From the NCBI GenBank assembly GCA_015698045.1, contig BLAL01000046.1, forward strand, positions 250,501 to 314,500: a stretch of DNA of 64,000 nt, in the 5' to 3' direction. Below are positions 45,250 to 58,165 of the stretch, one piece after another. Numbering within the stretch: position 1 is the stretch's first letter; the number at the start of each line of letters is the position of its first letter. Origin of the DNA: Rhizophagus clarus. Its lineage: Eukaryota > Glomeromycota > Glomeromycetes > Glomerales > Glomeraceae. The translations under genes were made by a program, and so were the position numbers. The notes below the pieces were generated by a model. That model was given only the letters and a program-made list of their open reading frames with translations. It was not told where the DNA came from and did no database searches.

Positions 45250-47072
45250 ATATTCGTTCATTATCTAGTAGACAAATTATGTTTCTAGACCAGTTAATCA
45301 CGTTTGACAACAGCTACTTATATGGAATCACATTAAAAATCAACTCAGCAGTAACCTATCATATCGACATCAATCTATCGGAAAAATATTAATATTATAC
45401 AAAACTAATTTTCCAGATTCAATCCCATAGCTTATATTGAACCACACTTTAGCCGACAACTCCAGGCTGTCGCCTGGATCAAGTTCATAACCAATAACAG
45501 CTTGTAAAGATTGTAGTGTAGTTGGTTCTCTCAACCAAACTGAATGTATCATTTGGTTACCACTTATTTATTTCATGATAGTTCATGTCAAATCAGATTC
45601 TATAAGAATGAGATCAAGATCACGTATGTAACACAAACAAGATTTTTGACATAGCAATTCTACCTCACAAATACCTGTACTTATAACTGACCTTCTAACT
45701 TACCTACGTATCATTACACATTTACAGAGAAGACTACTCAAGATATTAAAAACACTCTGATAGACCTTGCAGAATTCAAAATTGACTCATTCAAATTTTT
45801 ATATAGATGGGTCCTTAAAATTGGACAAACCCCGACAACAACTATAAGATTTGGTGGTTTTTAGCCAACTCGGAGATTGATGATATTGAATTCTCAGGGA
45901 CCACAACAGGCTTTGAATTTGCCATTAAAGCTTAAACCATGGCCTTGGTTACATGTTTACTCATTTGTCCTGAACGATCTAAAATTTAACGTGGATTTGC
46001 CTAACACTATACATACATGATTCATTTAATAGACTTTTTCATCATTACATATTTCCTAGACATTTCCTTAAAGTTAATAATTATATTTATAGGACATGGT
46101 ACGTTTAATTATTATTCACAAAAAATACTCTCAATTAACTTACTAGTTAAAGTCCACTCGATTAACTCCTTTAACGATAAGGCAGATCATCTTGCTGCCT
46201 TATGACATTCACATGTACATTACATTCAATCACAATCAATACTCTAGCTATAGCACTTCCATAACAGTCACATGGAAACAACGAGACTATCATCTCCTCA
46301 TAGAGAGTAATATTTGGAAAATGTTAAAAAGTCATCCTATACAAAGACTAACAACTTTCTTAGTTACAAACCACTCGAATCTATTTCAATAGTATCATAT
46401 GAAAATACGATGGTTGAATGTTACCTACGCATCCAAAAACCAAATCTAGCCAACTCTTATGGGAACACATTCTGACTTTCTTATTGATCATTTTATCATT
46501 TTAATTGGACACAACATGATATTTTAATTCTTTCTACTTTTTTTAATTGAAAAAAATATTTTTAAAAATTTATGACCGATATCCTTTTGACTGTGTGGAA
46601 AAAGTGTAACAAATATTACAAAGAATAGAAAACACAACATGGCATCACTAGACATACATTAAACAATGTAGGCACGATAATCAATTAAGAGTCCCCCAAC
46701 TCGAGGTTTTTTTTGCTGTACAAGTATCCTTCATTAATTTAGTCTTTATTAGAAATACATCACCTAATTCTTTATAATGGGCCAATTTTGTTTACCTGAT
46801 TTATCACTTTCATACCATTTTATAGATTTTCTTTGCACGTTAATAGTTATTTTATTTTATAATTTCCCTTTCATTCACTAATATAGCGCAGTTACACTTA
46901 TATAATTACATTAGGTCTTTCACGAAGAGATAGACTGGAGGATTTTATCCGAAAGTTGGATCGGTTATAAGTCTTTTTTTTTAACTTTTCTACTTTAACT
47001 TTGTTATTGATTACTTGTAATTTTGAATTTGTAACGCACTACTATTTCTGAAAAAAAAAAAAAAAAAAAAAT
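45250..47072 (+). pseudogene. LINE ORF2 remnant: RNase H domain and poly(A) tail
   Basis: Decayed plus-strand coding. LYKTNFPDSIP, HTLADNSRLSPGSSS and ACKDCS (about 45,390-45,520) match the region before RNase H in fungal LINEs. The RNase H motif FYIDGSLKIG with its Asp lies at about 45,795. VKVHSINSFNDKADHLAAL, the C-terminal RNase H motif with the NDxAD signature, lies at about 46,150-46,205. Many stops and frame changes. A 22-nt A run at 47,051-47,072, after TTGTAACGCACTACTATTTC, is the retrotransposon tail. 5' truncation is typical of target-primed insertion. The reverse transcriptase is not seen. Confidence 0.7.
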
Positions 47073-47940
47073 TGTTCAAAATGGAGTAAATGAAGAACAA
47101 AATTAGAAGATCAAAATAAATCATTACATAAAATATCCTTATCCCTTTAACTTTTTACCAGAATTATCATTTGAACACATGATACAGACGCCAGTCTCTA
47201 TAAAAGTTTTGTGCCTAAATTGTAAATCATATATTCTGAATTAAGTTAAAAAGATCATAGGTGGATTAAATGTAAATTAACATATAATTATGCAAAAATG
47301 TAACCCAAATTTTATTGTCATTGTTTACGAAATTTTTTACTCATATTTCCATTGTTTGGAATAATCACATTAGAACTACAGATAAAAACTTGTTAATTCT
47401 GGCCAAATTTTGTTGTTTGTATTGAATTTGTGTTGAATTTGTGTGCAATATAAAAATATGAAAATCAAACTAAATTATGTGATTATTACCATTACTACAT
47501 AACTATTATAATTAACTATTAAGGCAGATTTTTTATGAATTTCCTATTGACCTTGATTGAAAATGTATGAATGTTGTATCAACTCTGATAAGCGCAATAA
47601 ATATTATCAAAGATTATCATCATTTATAAACTTAGTCAATATGCAAATTTTATTATTTTCTGATTTAGAATATAAATGACTCATATAAAGTAAATATTTG
47701 TGTAATGAAATTACCTGATTTCAAGTTACAAGCTAAGTCAAAAAGCAAATTTATTATCTGACTGAATTTACTAACAAAAATATAGATGACTCATACAAAG
47801 TAAATACATGTAATAATAATTATTGTAAAATAGTGTAATTTTTAATTTCAAAATGCTATAAATATATGTATTTTTCTTTTATTTTTTTCTTTAAAATTTC
47901 TTTCACAAAATTTCTTTCACAAATATTTTTAAATTTTTCT
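47073..47940. other. Intergenic with promoter-like end
   Basis: A duplicated stretch contains ATATAGATGACTCATACAAAG-like sequence at about 47,670 and 47,782. Near 47,858 TATAAATATATG precedes a pyrimidine-rich leader (two TTTCTTTCACAAA copies), a plausible promoter and 5'UTR for the ORF at 47,945. Confidence 0.4.
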
Positions 47941-47944
47941 CAAA

Positions 47945-48313
47945 ATGTCTTTTGATCTTTGCCCCAATTTTGTACGTTCTCCATTGACTGAAGTTCCTCT
48001 TAACAAGTGTTTTTCTTATTCAATTGCATTTAATAATGATTCTCAAATTTTATTTTCTCTTTTAATTTCTCTCTTCTCTTTTATTTTTCTTTTTATTCTA
48101 TTTTATTACTTTTCTCATATAATTGTAATTTCATTTAAAATTTTTTTAAAACTTGTTCCTATTATTTTGCTTAACTTTCTACCTATTTTTTTACTTACTT
48201 CTTTTGATTTAACACTACATATTTATAATAGAATTTATTACTTCTTTATATATATTAATTTAATATTCATGGTTTATATTTCAAACCCCTATCCTTTTTT
48301 TGTACCCCAATAG
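47945..48313 (+). CDS. 122-aa predicted membrane protein, unrecognised
   Basis: MSFDLCPNFVRSPLTEVPLN, then three to four hydrophobic segments (about residues 34-60, 64-90, 100-118) rich in Phe, Ile and Leu. The start has a TATA-like box about 90 bp upstream and a TTTCTTTCAC leader, and the first 30 residues are compositionally normal. AT-rich DNA tends to give Phe/Ile-rich ORFs, so the hydrophobic part may be partly intronic. The 3' end runs into the 305-bp repeat. No homologue is known to me. Confidence 0.35.
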   Translation: MSFDLCPNFVRSPLTEVPLNKCFSYSIAFNNDSQILFSLLISLFSFIFLFILFYYFSHIIVISFKIFLKLVPIILLNFLPIFLLTSFDLTLHIYNRIYYFFIYINLIFMVYISNPYPFFVPQ

Positions 48314-49066
48314 TTCAGTCATTAATCTTTAAATGACAGTTCACCCCATGCGGTTTTTACCAATTTGGCTCTGAACTACTTTTTTTACTATTTCCTTGTT
48401 GTTCCTTTGTACCATTCTTACCTTAATAACTTTATTTGGTACATTTCTTTATTGATTATTTTTATTTTCTTATTTTTTCCCCCTTCTTTTCTTATAATTA
48501 ATTTTTTTTTTCTACTCTTTTTTCACATTTTATAAACTTTTAATTTTTTTTTTATATTAATTTTTTATATACCCTTGTCTAAATTTTCAATTCCTTACCC
48601 TTTATTAATATCCTAATAGTTTAGTCATTAATCTTTAAATGACAGTTCATCCCATGCGGTTTTAACCAATTTGGCTCTGAACTACTTTTTTTATTATTTC
48701 CTTATTGTTCCTTTGTACCATTCTTACCTTAATAACTTTATTTGGTACATTTCTTCATTTATTATTTTTATTTTCTTATTCCCCCCCCCCCCTTCTTTTC
48801 TTATGATAAAATTTTTTCTACTCTCTTTTTCACATTTCATAAATTTTAATTTTTTTTTTTGTATTAATTTTTTTATATACCCATATCTAAATTGTCAATT
48901 CCTTACCCTTTGTTAATATCCCAATAGTTTAATCATTAATCTTTAAATGATAGTTTATCCAATGTGGTTTTAACCAATTTGGCTCTGAACTACTATTTTT
49001 ATCATTTCCTTATCATTCCTTTGTACCATTCTTACCTTAATAACTTTATTTGGTACATTTAGTTTC
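48300..49066. repeat. Three tandem copies of a ~305-bp unit
   Basis: Each unit contains AGTCATTAATCTTTAAATGA, then CCAATTTGGCTCTGAACTAC and CTTAATAACTTTATTTGGTAC. Copies start near 48,312, 48,617 and 48,925; the third is shortened. The second holds a run of 12 C at 48,781-48,792, very unusual in this AT-rich window and likely unstable. The ORF fragment at 48,671 lies inside the repeat and is not a gene. Confidence 0.8.
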
Positions 49067-50836
49067 TTTATATTTTACTTTTTGTGCAAATTATTACCAA
49101 TATTTGGGTGGATTTGTTTTATGATCAACATGTGGTAGATTTGGTTTAAGATTTCATAATTTAACGGTCACATTATTTGACATATTTACCAATAATCAAA
49201 GTATGCACTCCCAAATTTTTTTTTAGTTATTTTTTATTGTTTAGACCATTTTTTTTTAATTACTACATTTTTATTTAGATTTTACTTGAAAAATATGTGT
49301 TGAATACATTTTCTCTAATGCAATTCAACCAATTTTGAGATTAATCTCCGGTCATAAATAATTTCAAGAAATTTCCAAACTCAATAAATCAAATATATTA
49401 TTTTCTATCAACTATAGAAAATATAAATCAAAGGACAAATTCTTATATATTAAGGAATAATATTTATAATATTCCTTGAATTTCATCTGTGAAAAGCTAC
49501 AGCAAAATGACTTATGACTCAAGAATAAAATTACTCAAGATCTCCATACTGCACAGGAGGACAAGAAAGATTTAACATTTATTCTCCTTGTGAATAAACT
49601 TTTGAAAAAAAATAGGCTGATTTTAAATGAAAAATCACAAGAGAAAAACTATATTATTAATTGTGAAAAATGACCGTTAAATGGAGGTGGGAAAATGAAA
49701 AAATTCATAAATTCGAAATAGGTACTTTTGAAATTTTTATTAGATTGGTATTAAGTTAAATTTATGGACGAATATTTATTACATTGAAAATACTATTCAA
49801 AAAATAAGAAATTTAGAAAAATAATCTTAGAAATTTGAGAAATAATCTTAGAGAAATAATCTTAGAAAGTTAGAGAAATAATCATTTGTTAAAAAAAAAA
49901 ATTTTATAAAAAATCATTTAAAAAATTAAGAAATTTAGAAAAATAACCTATTAGTAAATTATCAAAAACAATAATGTAATTTAACAATCAAAATCTCATA
50001 AATTTAAATATTAATAGAATAAAAAGTCCTTCACTTTAAATTTTTTTTTTTTTTTGCGATGTCAATAAATTTAATTAAGTATTTAGCAATTTTTTCATTT
50101 GATTACAGATTTGTAAAAAATATGAAAAAGTGGAAAATCATTATTTGTTCATTGCTATTTCACCCGAATAGTCAAAATATTCTGCGAAATACATAAGTTA
50201 AAAGTAAAATATTGTGCAAAAATTAAATTAATTTAAAATGGTCGAACTGAATAATCAAAATCATAGATTAAAACATGGATTTCATTAATTAGTCACAATT
50301 TATTTAGCGGACAGAAGAAATGGTTATTATCAAATGGATGAAAAAATCTTTTAATTTGTTTGATGCAATGAAAGTTTGACTCAGCAACGCTAAAAAATTT
50401 TTATTATTAAAAAAAGTCAACTTTTTTCAAAACTTACAAAAATTACTACATGGACGGATGCATCATATGCAGGTTGTGATAGTGCATCATCGTCTTTATT
50501 ATTAAACCTTTTTCTTTTCTATTTTATAGTATCCTCAACATTTTGTTTAATGTAGTCTAATAAGACAATTTTCATGTTAATTTTCTAACAGTCTTATTAC
50601 AGATATTAAATTTACTATGTATTTACTGTATGTGCCATTTTTCAGTATTTATATTATTTTATTGTAAAACGTCAATGAAGCAACACTCACTGATATGCTG
50701 TTATTATTGTTAGCAAAGAAAGAATTATTATTATTTTGCTTAACAACCTTATGACATTTAAATTTTATAAAGAATATCATCTTTAAGTTAAAAAATACAT
50801 GAGATAAATATAAAATATAAAATTAAAAATGATAAA
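49067..50836. other. Gene-free AT-rich stretch
   Basis: Near 49,800-49,950 AGAAATTTAGAAAAATAA-type units repeat four or five times. No coding or RNA feature supported. Confidence 0.3.
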
Positions 50837-50838
50837 TA

Positions 50839-51308
50839 CAGTCAGCCCTCCATATAATCACCAAGTTGGTTGCACTTTTAACTGGTGATTGTATAGGAGT
50901 GTGATTGTATATATAGTATATAATTTTTTTTATCAGAAATCAGAAATAAAAATTATTCTTAATTTTGGCCTGAATTATAAATTATAAAATTATAAATCAT
51001 ATGAATTACATATTTTTGGGTGATAGCCGTAAACAATTTTGAAAATTTCTTATAATTTACATTCTAAAAAAGGAAATTTGTTTATAATTCTGGCTGAAAT
51101 TTTGACCTGACTGAAATTATAATGACTATAAAGAGGTTTAATTACTAGTAAAAATAATATGTATGTTACAGATCATGTGGTGATAGTGATTATAACCGAA
51201 TTGTGATTATAAAAAGGTAAATTAACTAAGTAAAAGTCAGTTTCACAAAATTGGGTTCTTATGTAGAGGTGTGACTATATAGGGTGTGATTGTATGGAGG
51301 TCTGATTG
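50839..51308. mobile_element. Tc1/pogo-type MITE, copy 2, uninterrupted
   Basis: Ends CAGTCAGCCCTCCATATAAT and, inverse, CAATCAGACCTCCATACAAT, flanked by TA (50837-50838, 51309-51310). 470 bp. The internal sequence is about 95% like copy 1 at 34,785 by eye. No coding capacity. It can be mobilised only by a transposase elsewhere. Confidence 0.88.
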
Positions 51309-51310
51309 TA

Positions 51311-52150
51311 CTAACCAAGTATACATATACGTATAAAATTACGGGTTGACATTTTTTTTTATTAAGAATTTATGCCTACACGGCTACTCCTAATACTCTT
51401 CTTTATGCCATATTATATTTGACCATCAAATTACTGACTTCCGTGTTGAAAATCAAATTTTTTTTTGATCATCATCTTACGTTAAAAAAAAAAAAAATAT
51501 TTTTTTGTTAAAAATAAACCAAATTTCATTTTATGCTAAAATACTTTAATAATTTTAATTAATGATTTTTTATTAATTTAATTTAAAATTACAATTGTAA
51601 CAAAAAAAGCTTTTCACTTTTTTTAGATATACAATAATATAATAAAAAATAATTAATTGCAGCTAATGAACACATTTTTGAACGGTCTGTTCTCATCTTT
51701 CATTCGATTTTTTCTTATTTTATTTATAAAAAAATTTTGTAATATTTATTTTAAATACAAACAAGGTTCCCTGCGAATTGGAATACGATTTATCAAAATT
51801 TTCTTTAGAAAGTTTACATAAATTAGTAATTTTTACAACTCAATATTCTTCTAATGAAACTAACGATAACGAATAATCACTGACGATGTATACAATCTAC
51901 CAAGGCAAAATCGAATCTTGGACAATTCTTAAATTTATTTTAAAACAATTTGTCACAAATACAATTTATTTTTATGCATTAAGGTTTATCTGTTATTAAG
52001 AAAAAGAATAACGTTACACATTTTTTTAAAACATTAAAGTTCAACAACTATTATTACCGTGGGTACTAGAAAAAAAAACCTACTGGCTAGAAATAATATA
52101 TACCGTTAATCGTTATATACGTATTAAATGCTAACGCCATAATCAAATTG
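51311..52150. other. Intergenic upstream of the third kinase
   Basis: AT-rich, no gene or repeat supported. Confidence 0.3.
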
Positions 52151-52166
52151 GCCTAAAAAAAAAAAA

Positions 52167-52178
52167 TATATATAAATA
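52167..52178 (+). promoter_or_regulatory. TATA-like box of the third kinase gene
   Basis: TATATATAAATA about 41 bp upstream of the ATG at 52219, directly after an A run. It fits a core promoter with a very short leader. Confidence 0.45.
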
Positions 52179-52218
52179 CGCGGTCAATAGGAGTCAATTC
52201 GCGCAAAATTAACTATAC

Positions 52219-53684
52219 ATGTCAAAAAATTGCCTAAAATTATTGATGCATTTAATAGAGCATATGTTTTAACAGATTATAATATTTATAAGAATCTAGA
52301 CGAAAGATACGAATTTAGGAAAAAGACAATAAATGAAGATGAATCACTTGATCAAAATGAAAAAGAAGAAACGATAAGAATGTTAGGTAAACGTTATGAC
52401 TATGATAAAATTATTACCAATGAAGGAATAAAAAGAATTTGTGATTATTGTAATAAAGAACGTTTAGCATATTCATATTGTGAGCATTGTGTTCGGAATT
52501 ATTTAAAAGAAAAATTTTCAAATTGGACATCAGAAAAGAGTAATATTGATAATTTAATAAGGAAATGTCAAATGGAAACTCTTGGTCCAAATAAGATAAT
52601 TGAGTGGATTCCATACGATAATTTTCAAAATATTGAGTATTTCACTAAAGGAGGATTCTCCAATATTTATTTAGCAAAGTGGATCAAAGGGCATTATATA
52701 GAATGGAGTTCTGAAGAAAAGCAGTTAAAACGAAATGGAATGGAGAATGCAATTCTAAAGGAATTAGAAAGTTTTGAAAGTGCTAATACAAGTTGGTTTG
52801 AAGAGGTATACATTTTAAATACAATTTTTAATCTTTTTTTTAAAGATAAATTTAAATTATATTAATTATATTAATAGGCAAAGTCACATTTAACAATAAG
52901 TAATAAATGGGTAGGAATAATTCAATGTTATGGGTGAACTAGGAATCCGTCAAACAAAAATTATATGCTTGTAGTGAGACAAATGGATACAGATTTAAGA
53001 AGATATTTACTACAAAATCATAACCTTACATGGAAAGAAAAAATTAAAATTAATATTGATATAATTGACGCTCTAATAAGAATTCATAACGAAAATGCAA
53101 TTCATAGAGATTTGCACTCTGGAAATATATTATATTTACAAGACTACTATTGGTATATTAGTGATCTTGGATTTTGTGGAGCTGTCGATAAACCATTAGG
53201 AACTGTATATGGAAATCTTCCTTATATAGCGCCAGAAGTTATAGTTGGTAGAGGATATACCAAAGAATCTGATATTTATAGTGTTGCCATGCTTATGTGG
53301 GAGATTTCATCCGGGCAACCACCGTTTATTAATTATGAATATGATTATTATCTTGCGATGAAAATTGTTACTGGTACAAGACCAAAAATTGTACCAGGAA
53401 CCCCTTTAAAATATCAAGAATTAATAAAACGATGCTGGGATGCAAATCCAAAAAACAGACCCGATATTAATACACTTTGGAGTGAAATGATGAAAATTAA
53501 TAAATCATATCATCAAAATTATATAAATGATGATCATTCAAATAATTCACAATTAAGTGGAAATTTTAGCAAAAATTCAAATTCTATGAATTTATCTTGT
53601 AGTAGAATTTATAGTTTTAACCAGCCAGTAGGTTTTTTTCTAGTGCCCATGATAGGGATATTGTCAGCACAATCGCGTGACTAG
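52219..53684 (+). pseudogene. TKL-like protein kinase with frameshift at the start and one nonsense codon
   Basis: ATG 52219 (MSK) goes out of frame after an A6 run; one more A would join it to IIDAFNRAYVLTDYNIYKN, the usual N-terminus of these kinases. Then a zinc-ribbon-like CDYC...YCEHC region, TSEKSNIDNLIRKCQ, IIEWIPYD and glycine loop KGGFSNIY. Exon 1 ends at 52805 and exon 2 starts at 52878 (AKSHLTISNKW). TGA at 52935-52937 follows QCYG, where family members continue. After it the kinase is intact: HRDLHSGN, SDLGFCG (DLG for DFG), IAPEVI, SDIYSVAMLMWEI. It ends at 53684 with an unusual tail, GFFLVPMIGIL. Either a young pseudogene or one with two sequence errors (homopolymer and one base). 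Confidence 0.85.
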
Positions 53685-55376
53685 ATTGTTAAACTTTAAT
53701 TGGTTAAAAAAATGTGCGACATTTATTCTTGTTAGTGATTGATTTTATTTCACAAAATAATCTTTATGAATAAACAATAAATGTATTGTATGATATTAAA
53801 CAAATGATGAAATTAAGATGGTAATATGAAGAAATATAATTATTTTTCTTTTTTAATATTTGTGGAGAGAATTATCCTCAAAGGAACGACCGTTTCTTCA
53901 ATCAAGTAGACCTACAAAAATAAGAAGGAACGGTTTGATTAATAGCCGTTTCTTCAAAGTAAAATAATTTCAAAACCTACTACCCAAAATTAAGAGAATT
54001 TTCATTTTAGATTTCTCCAAAATGAAACCCGAAGAGTCGTTTAGAAAAAAAAAAAATGAATTATTAGTAATGGTTCGTCAAAGTTAAGCAAATTAAAGCC
54101 AATAAAGCCATAGTACCATAACCTGTGCTTCTAATAAGTGCTGAATAACCGCTTAAAAAAAAAGTATAAACCAAATCGTTAGTATAATGCTCCGTTAAAA
54201 TAAAATATCTAAAGGAAAAAAATGAACCTAATCCTCGTTTCCAAAGAGAATTATCGAAATCAGAAAAAAAAACCGACAGGATCTAAAAATGAAGAGCATC
54301 CAAACTCATCCATTTCTACAAGCAGTCCAGTCCAAATACTGAAGTTGAGATCTTAAAAAAAAATCCGCCTAAAAAAGAACTGTTAGTAATTAAAATAATC
54401 AAAAATACTACCCTTTCCATTATGATCAAATACTTTCTCTACTTCATAAACTTCTCCGGATTAATAGCACAATAATAAACAGTAATAGTAATAAAAATTA
54501 TTATAAGAATCGAAAACGTGTCTTTTATGCATAAATGTTAAACCGAAAATTACTAGCTCTTCGACCTAAACCCTACCCAATAAATCGTTGCATGCAAGGC
54601 AAACAAGTATGGATATTTTTTACGAAACAATCCACAAAATTCCATTGATGAGTTCTGAAGAATAGTTTTGCAAAAGAAAAAAAAATTCAGAAAATAACTT
54701 CCATTCACGTCAGTTAAATAAATTAAAAAAAATGAACAAAATGTTTGTTAATATTTAGCCTAACTGAAACATTTTTGTTACAGAGAAAAAGAAGAAAAGG
54801 GGAAGGACAAGGGAAAGGAAAACAAGGATAAATGAAGGAAGAAGTTTTGTTAAAAGTTTAAAAAAGCACTCATGGCTGGTAAAATTTGAAAATTGGTTGT
54901 GAATGTACGTTCAACTAATACACTATTCGTATTATGTAATGAACTAAATAAGTATAACGATCATAAAAACGATTTAAATATTATATAAATTTTTTTCTTA
55001 TAAATAAACGGCTTTTTTAGGATTAATTTTTTTCAAAATATAAAATACAACAAGTCCTTTACAGAAGGATGAAATTACCAAATTCGTGGATCAATCTGTT
55101 ACAGTTCAAGTGTTAAATCGCGAATATGGATGAATTAAAGGCTCGACATTCATTACCACGCTTACGCAGATTTGTCCAACATGAATTTGTAATTAAGGCA
55201 CAAAAACTTTAGATAAATTAACAAAAATGATTGTTGTACCATCGCGAAATAGCAAAAATTTTTGCTAGTAATCTGCGATTTTAAAATGCCTAACGTAAGC
55301 GAACATTTACTAATCGTTTAAATTTATTATCAATATTTTGAGATATCTTATTGCTTATAATTTTACTCATATTATT

Positions 55377-55408
<32 letters not shown>

Positions 55409-57500
55409 GAATAAAAATACAACGAAAGTGATTCATCTCGTTTTTATAAAATTTGTTCTGATGGCGTATATTTAGTCCTTTTATGACTGATTTAAGTGTT
55501 TATTTACTTTATCTACCGTACTTTTCGTCAAATATCAGAACAATCATTTTTGTATAAATACATACAAAATTATGATATCAACAGTACCAAAGTAAAATAT
55601 GATTAAATCAAATAAATAAGAAAGAATATCATAGTAAGAAATATATTGTAAGAATGTGGCGAAGGAATGTTTATCTTGCAAAGCACCGCCAATGACCAAG
55701 CCTTAGCTTTACCTGGCAGCCTTGGCCGTAATACTTTAATTTTTTGTCGTTATGGACTTATGGACGCATTTATTTTTATCAATTCATTTTTTTCTTATCT
55801 GTTATTGCCTTTTTGTAAATATTCTGTTTGTGGTTAATATGGTCATTGTAACATAGTATTGTTTCTCGATCATATCTGGTTTCCCTTGTTAAAGATGAAA
55901 GTTGAATGTTACTTTGGGTGATTCTGTAATGATTTTTGTTAATGATTTTTCGTTTGCTTATACAGTATTATCATTATATAAGCCTTAAAGCAGTCTTTAT
56001 CACTTAAATCAAATGGCCACATTTATTTATTTATAGTATTTATTTTATATAGCGACGATGGAAACCGTTAATCATTCAAATACAAGTAATAATTAAATGA
56101 AACAATCTATATCATGAAAGACAAAGCCACCTAAAGAGACTGCTCTCGCCTTTCGCATAACCTAGGTGGAGCCATATAAACTGTAACTGCATAATTAGGT
56201 CAAGAAAAGAAATAAATAATATCTACACTAAGCCCTAAATGAAAATCCATAAAACCCATTTGTAAAAAAATACAGTATAAACCGAATCTACATTATTAAT
56301 AAGAGAAGTCCAAGCACCCGGCCCAGCTTCATGGGTATTGGTATTTGGAGCGACCTTGTTATTGGTAGTCATGAGGTTGTAATTGGAACTGTAGCTCGCT
56401 GAGCATCAGATACTGATGTAGTTTATCACTGGTATGTGAATTTGATCTTTTACCTTATAGGCTATAGGATATTTAATAACTATTTCTTTGATTAAAATTC
56501 GTTAAAAGTTTCAGTTTATGTAACTACAACTCCAATTTTTTAAAAAATAAATTGTTTACTCATTTATTGCGTCTCTTTTTAATTGAATATATCGAGGAAA
56601 ATATTCCTTTTTCATAAATATAAATTTCGTGAACATAAAAAAAAAAAAAGGATAAATAATGAAGTTAAAAGGGATGAACATAAAGTTCTATTACTAAATG
56701 AGCTTATTATAAATATATAACGTGCAGAATCATCAGATAAAAAGAACTAATATATTTCTAGAAATTGTTCTTCCCTATACTTCTTTACAATACCTACTAA
56801 AACGTGAATCGACCGAGATCACCTGATCTCATTTTTCGTAAAATTGGTTGGCGTTATAAAATTGGCCGTTGATCCCACGTGTAAAAAACCAATCCAGTAA
56901 AGTTTAAAATTATAAATCTGCATCTGAATCTAAATTTGATGCACAAAGAGATGGCAGATGTGAGTAATGTGATACTGAAGTGATATTCAATTTGACTCAT
57001 TCAATCGTTATATGACACGGCCCAAGCCAAATTAATATAACTTAACGCGTTTTATTAAATTGCTCCTATTATTTTACAAATTAGTACAAAAAACTTGATG
57101 ATCCGATATTCCGATGACACTTTTTGACTTCTTCGACTCTAGTTTACGTAATTTAAAAATCTTTTTTTTCGTGTGAATAAATTAATATGTAACTTCTTCC
57201 ATGAGTTTGGAAAAAAATCATGTGGTATATCTCAACAAAATAAGGTATCTTTTCATTAATCTTTAATATAATTACTAACATCATATGAGTCATAAAAAAA
57301 AAGTCACTCATACTTTTTTTATACGAGATAGTGGCGCGGAATACTGATCTGATGGATCTGATAATAGTAGAGTCATACTGTATACATGTGGTATTAGTTG
57401 GTTTAAAATTTTATTCAACATATTTCTCTGTTTATTTGAAAGCTTGTGCAACATAAAATTGTATAAAAATTCTTAATTTTCTTTTTTTTTTATTTCGTTA
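53685..57500. other. Long gene-free stretch
   Basis: A run of 28 T at 55,381-55,408 could be the tail of a minus-strand retrosequence, but nothing recognisable follows. At 56,325-56,440 plus-strand SMGIGIWSDLVIGSHEVV and, after a TGA, ASDTDVVYHWY look like a coding scrap with unbiased composition. Around 53,880-53,950 AACGACCGTTTCTTCAATC and GGAACGGTTTGATTAATAGC echo each other. No tRNA or rRNA was found. Confidence 0.3.
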
Positions 57501-58165
57501 GAGCAATAATTTATCTTAATCTTTAATTCCTTTGCGTGTTCCTTCGATCTTTTTTTTTCGTTATTTTTTTTTGCTTTCTCTTTATTTAGATGGGTGGATG
57601 GGTACGCTCATGTTTCTTTTCTTTTCTCCCTTCTATTTTTTTTTTATTTACGTTATCTTTCACTTTCTCTTTTTTAGGTGGGTGGGTCTTTTCTCCCTTC
57701 GATATTTCCTTCCTTTCTTTCCCATTTTCTTTTTATTTTCGTTATTTTCACTTTCTTTTTTTTTAGGTGGGTGGGTGGGTACGTTCGTGTTTCATTTCTT
57801 TTCCTTCATTATTTCCTTTCTCTTTCCTCTTGTTTTTTCTTTCACGTTTTTTTCGTTTCTTTTTTTTTTTACTTTTTTTTATTTTTTTTATTTTTATTTT
57901 TTTTTTGTTTTTTCGCTGTATTTACAGTTCTGAACTTAAGGGGTTTATGATTTTTACAAATACTGTATATTATCTAGGTGACTGGAGAGAATACGATTTG
58001 CACAAACCACTAATATTCTGGATAGTCAAATGGATTAGAGAGAATTGATGGGTAATGAATGAATTGTTTTATTATTTTATTTATTTATTTATTTATTTTT
58101 TTTTTACTTGCTTATTTCATTATTTTATTTACTTATTTTTTTTTTTATTTTATTTTATATTCCTA
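57501..58165 (+). repeat. Pyrimidine-rich repeat with AG|GTGGGTGGGT junctions
   Basis: Three units of about 88 bp: a long T/C tract ending in TTTAGATGGGTGGATGGGT (57,585), TTTTTAGGTGGGTGGGT (57,672) and TTTTTTTAGGTGGGTGGG (57,759). Each juxtaposes an acceptor-like AG with a donor-like GTGGGT. Further on, CTGTATTTACAG (57,926) and ATTATCTAGGTGACTGG (57,970) look like another acceptor/donor pair around a 48-nt stretch. Open frames here are Phe-rich artefacts. Confidence 0.5.

Noticed and set aside
45370-45552. 60-aa minus-strand ORF
   Set aside because: The plus strand carries the LINE remnant here (HTLADNSRLSPGSS, ACKDCS), so this is its shadow.
55640-56200. Possible tRNA or structured RNA near CCAAGCCTTAGC and CCACCTAAAGAGAC
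   Set aside because: No cloverleaf, A box or B box could be fitted; pairing is limited to one short stem.
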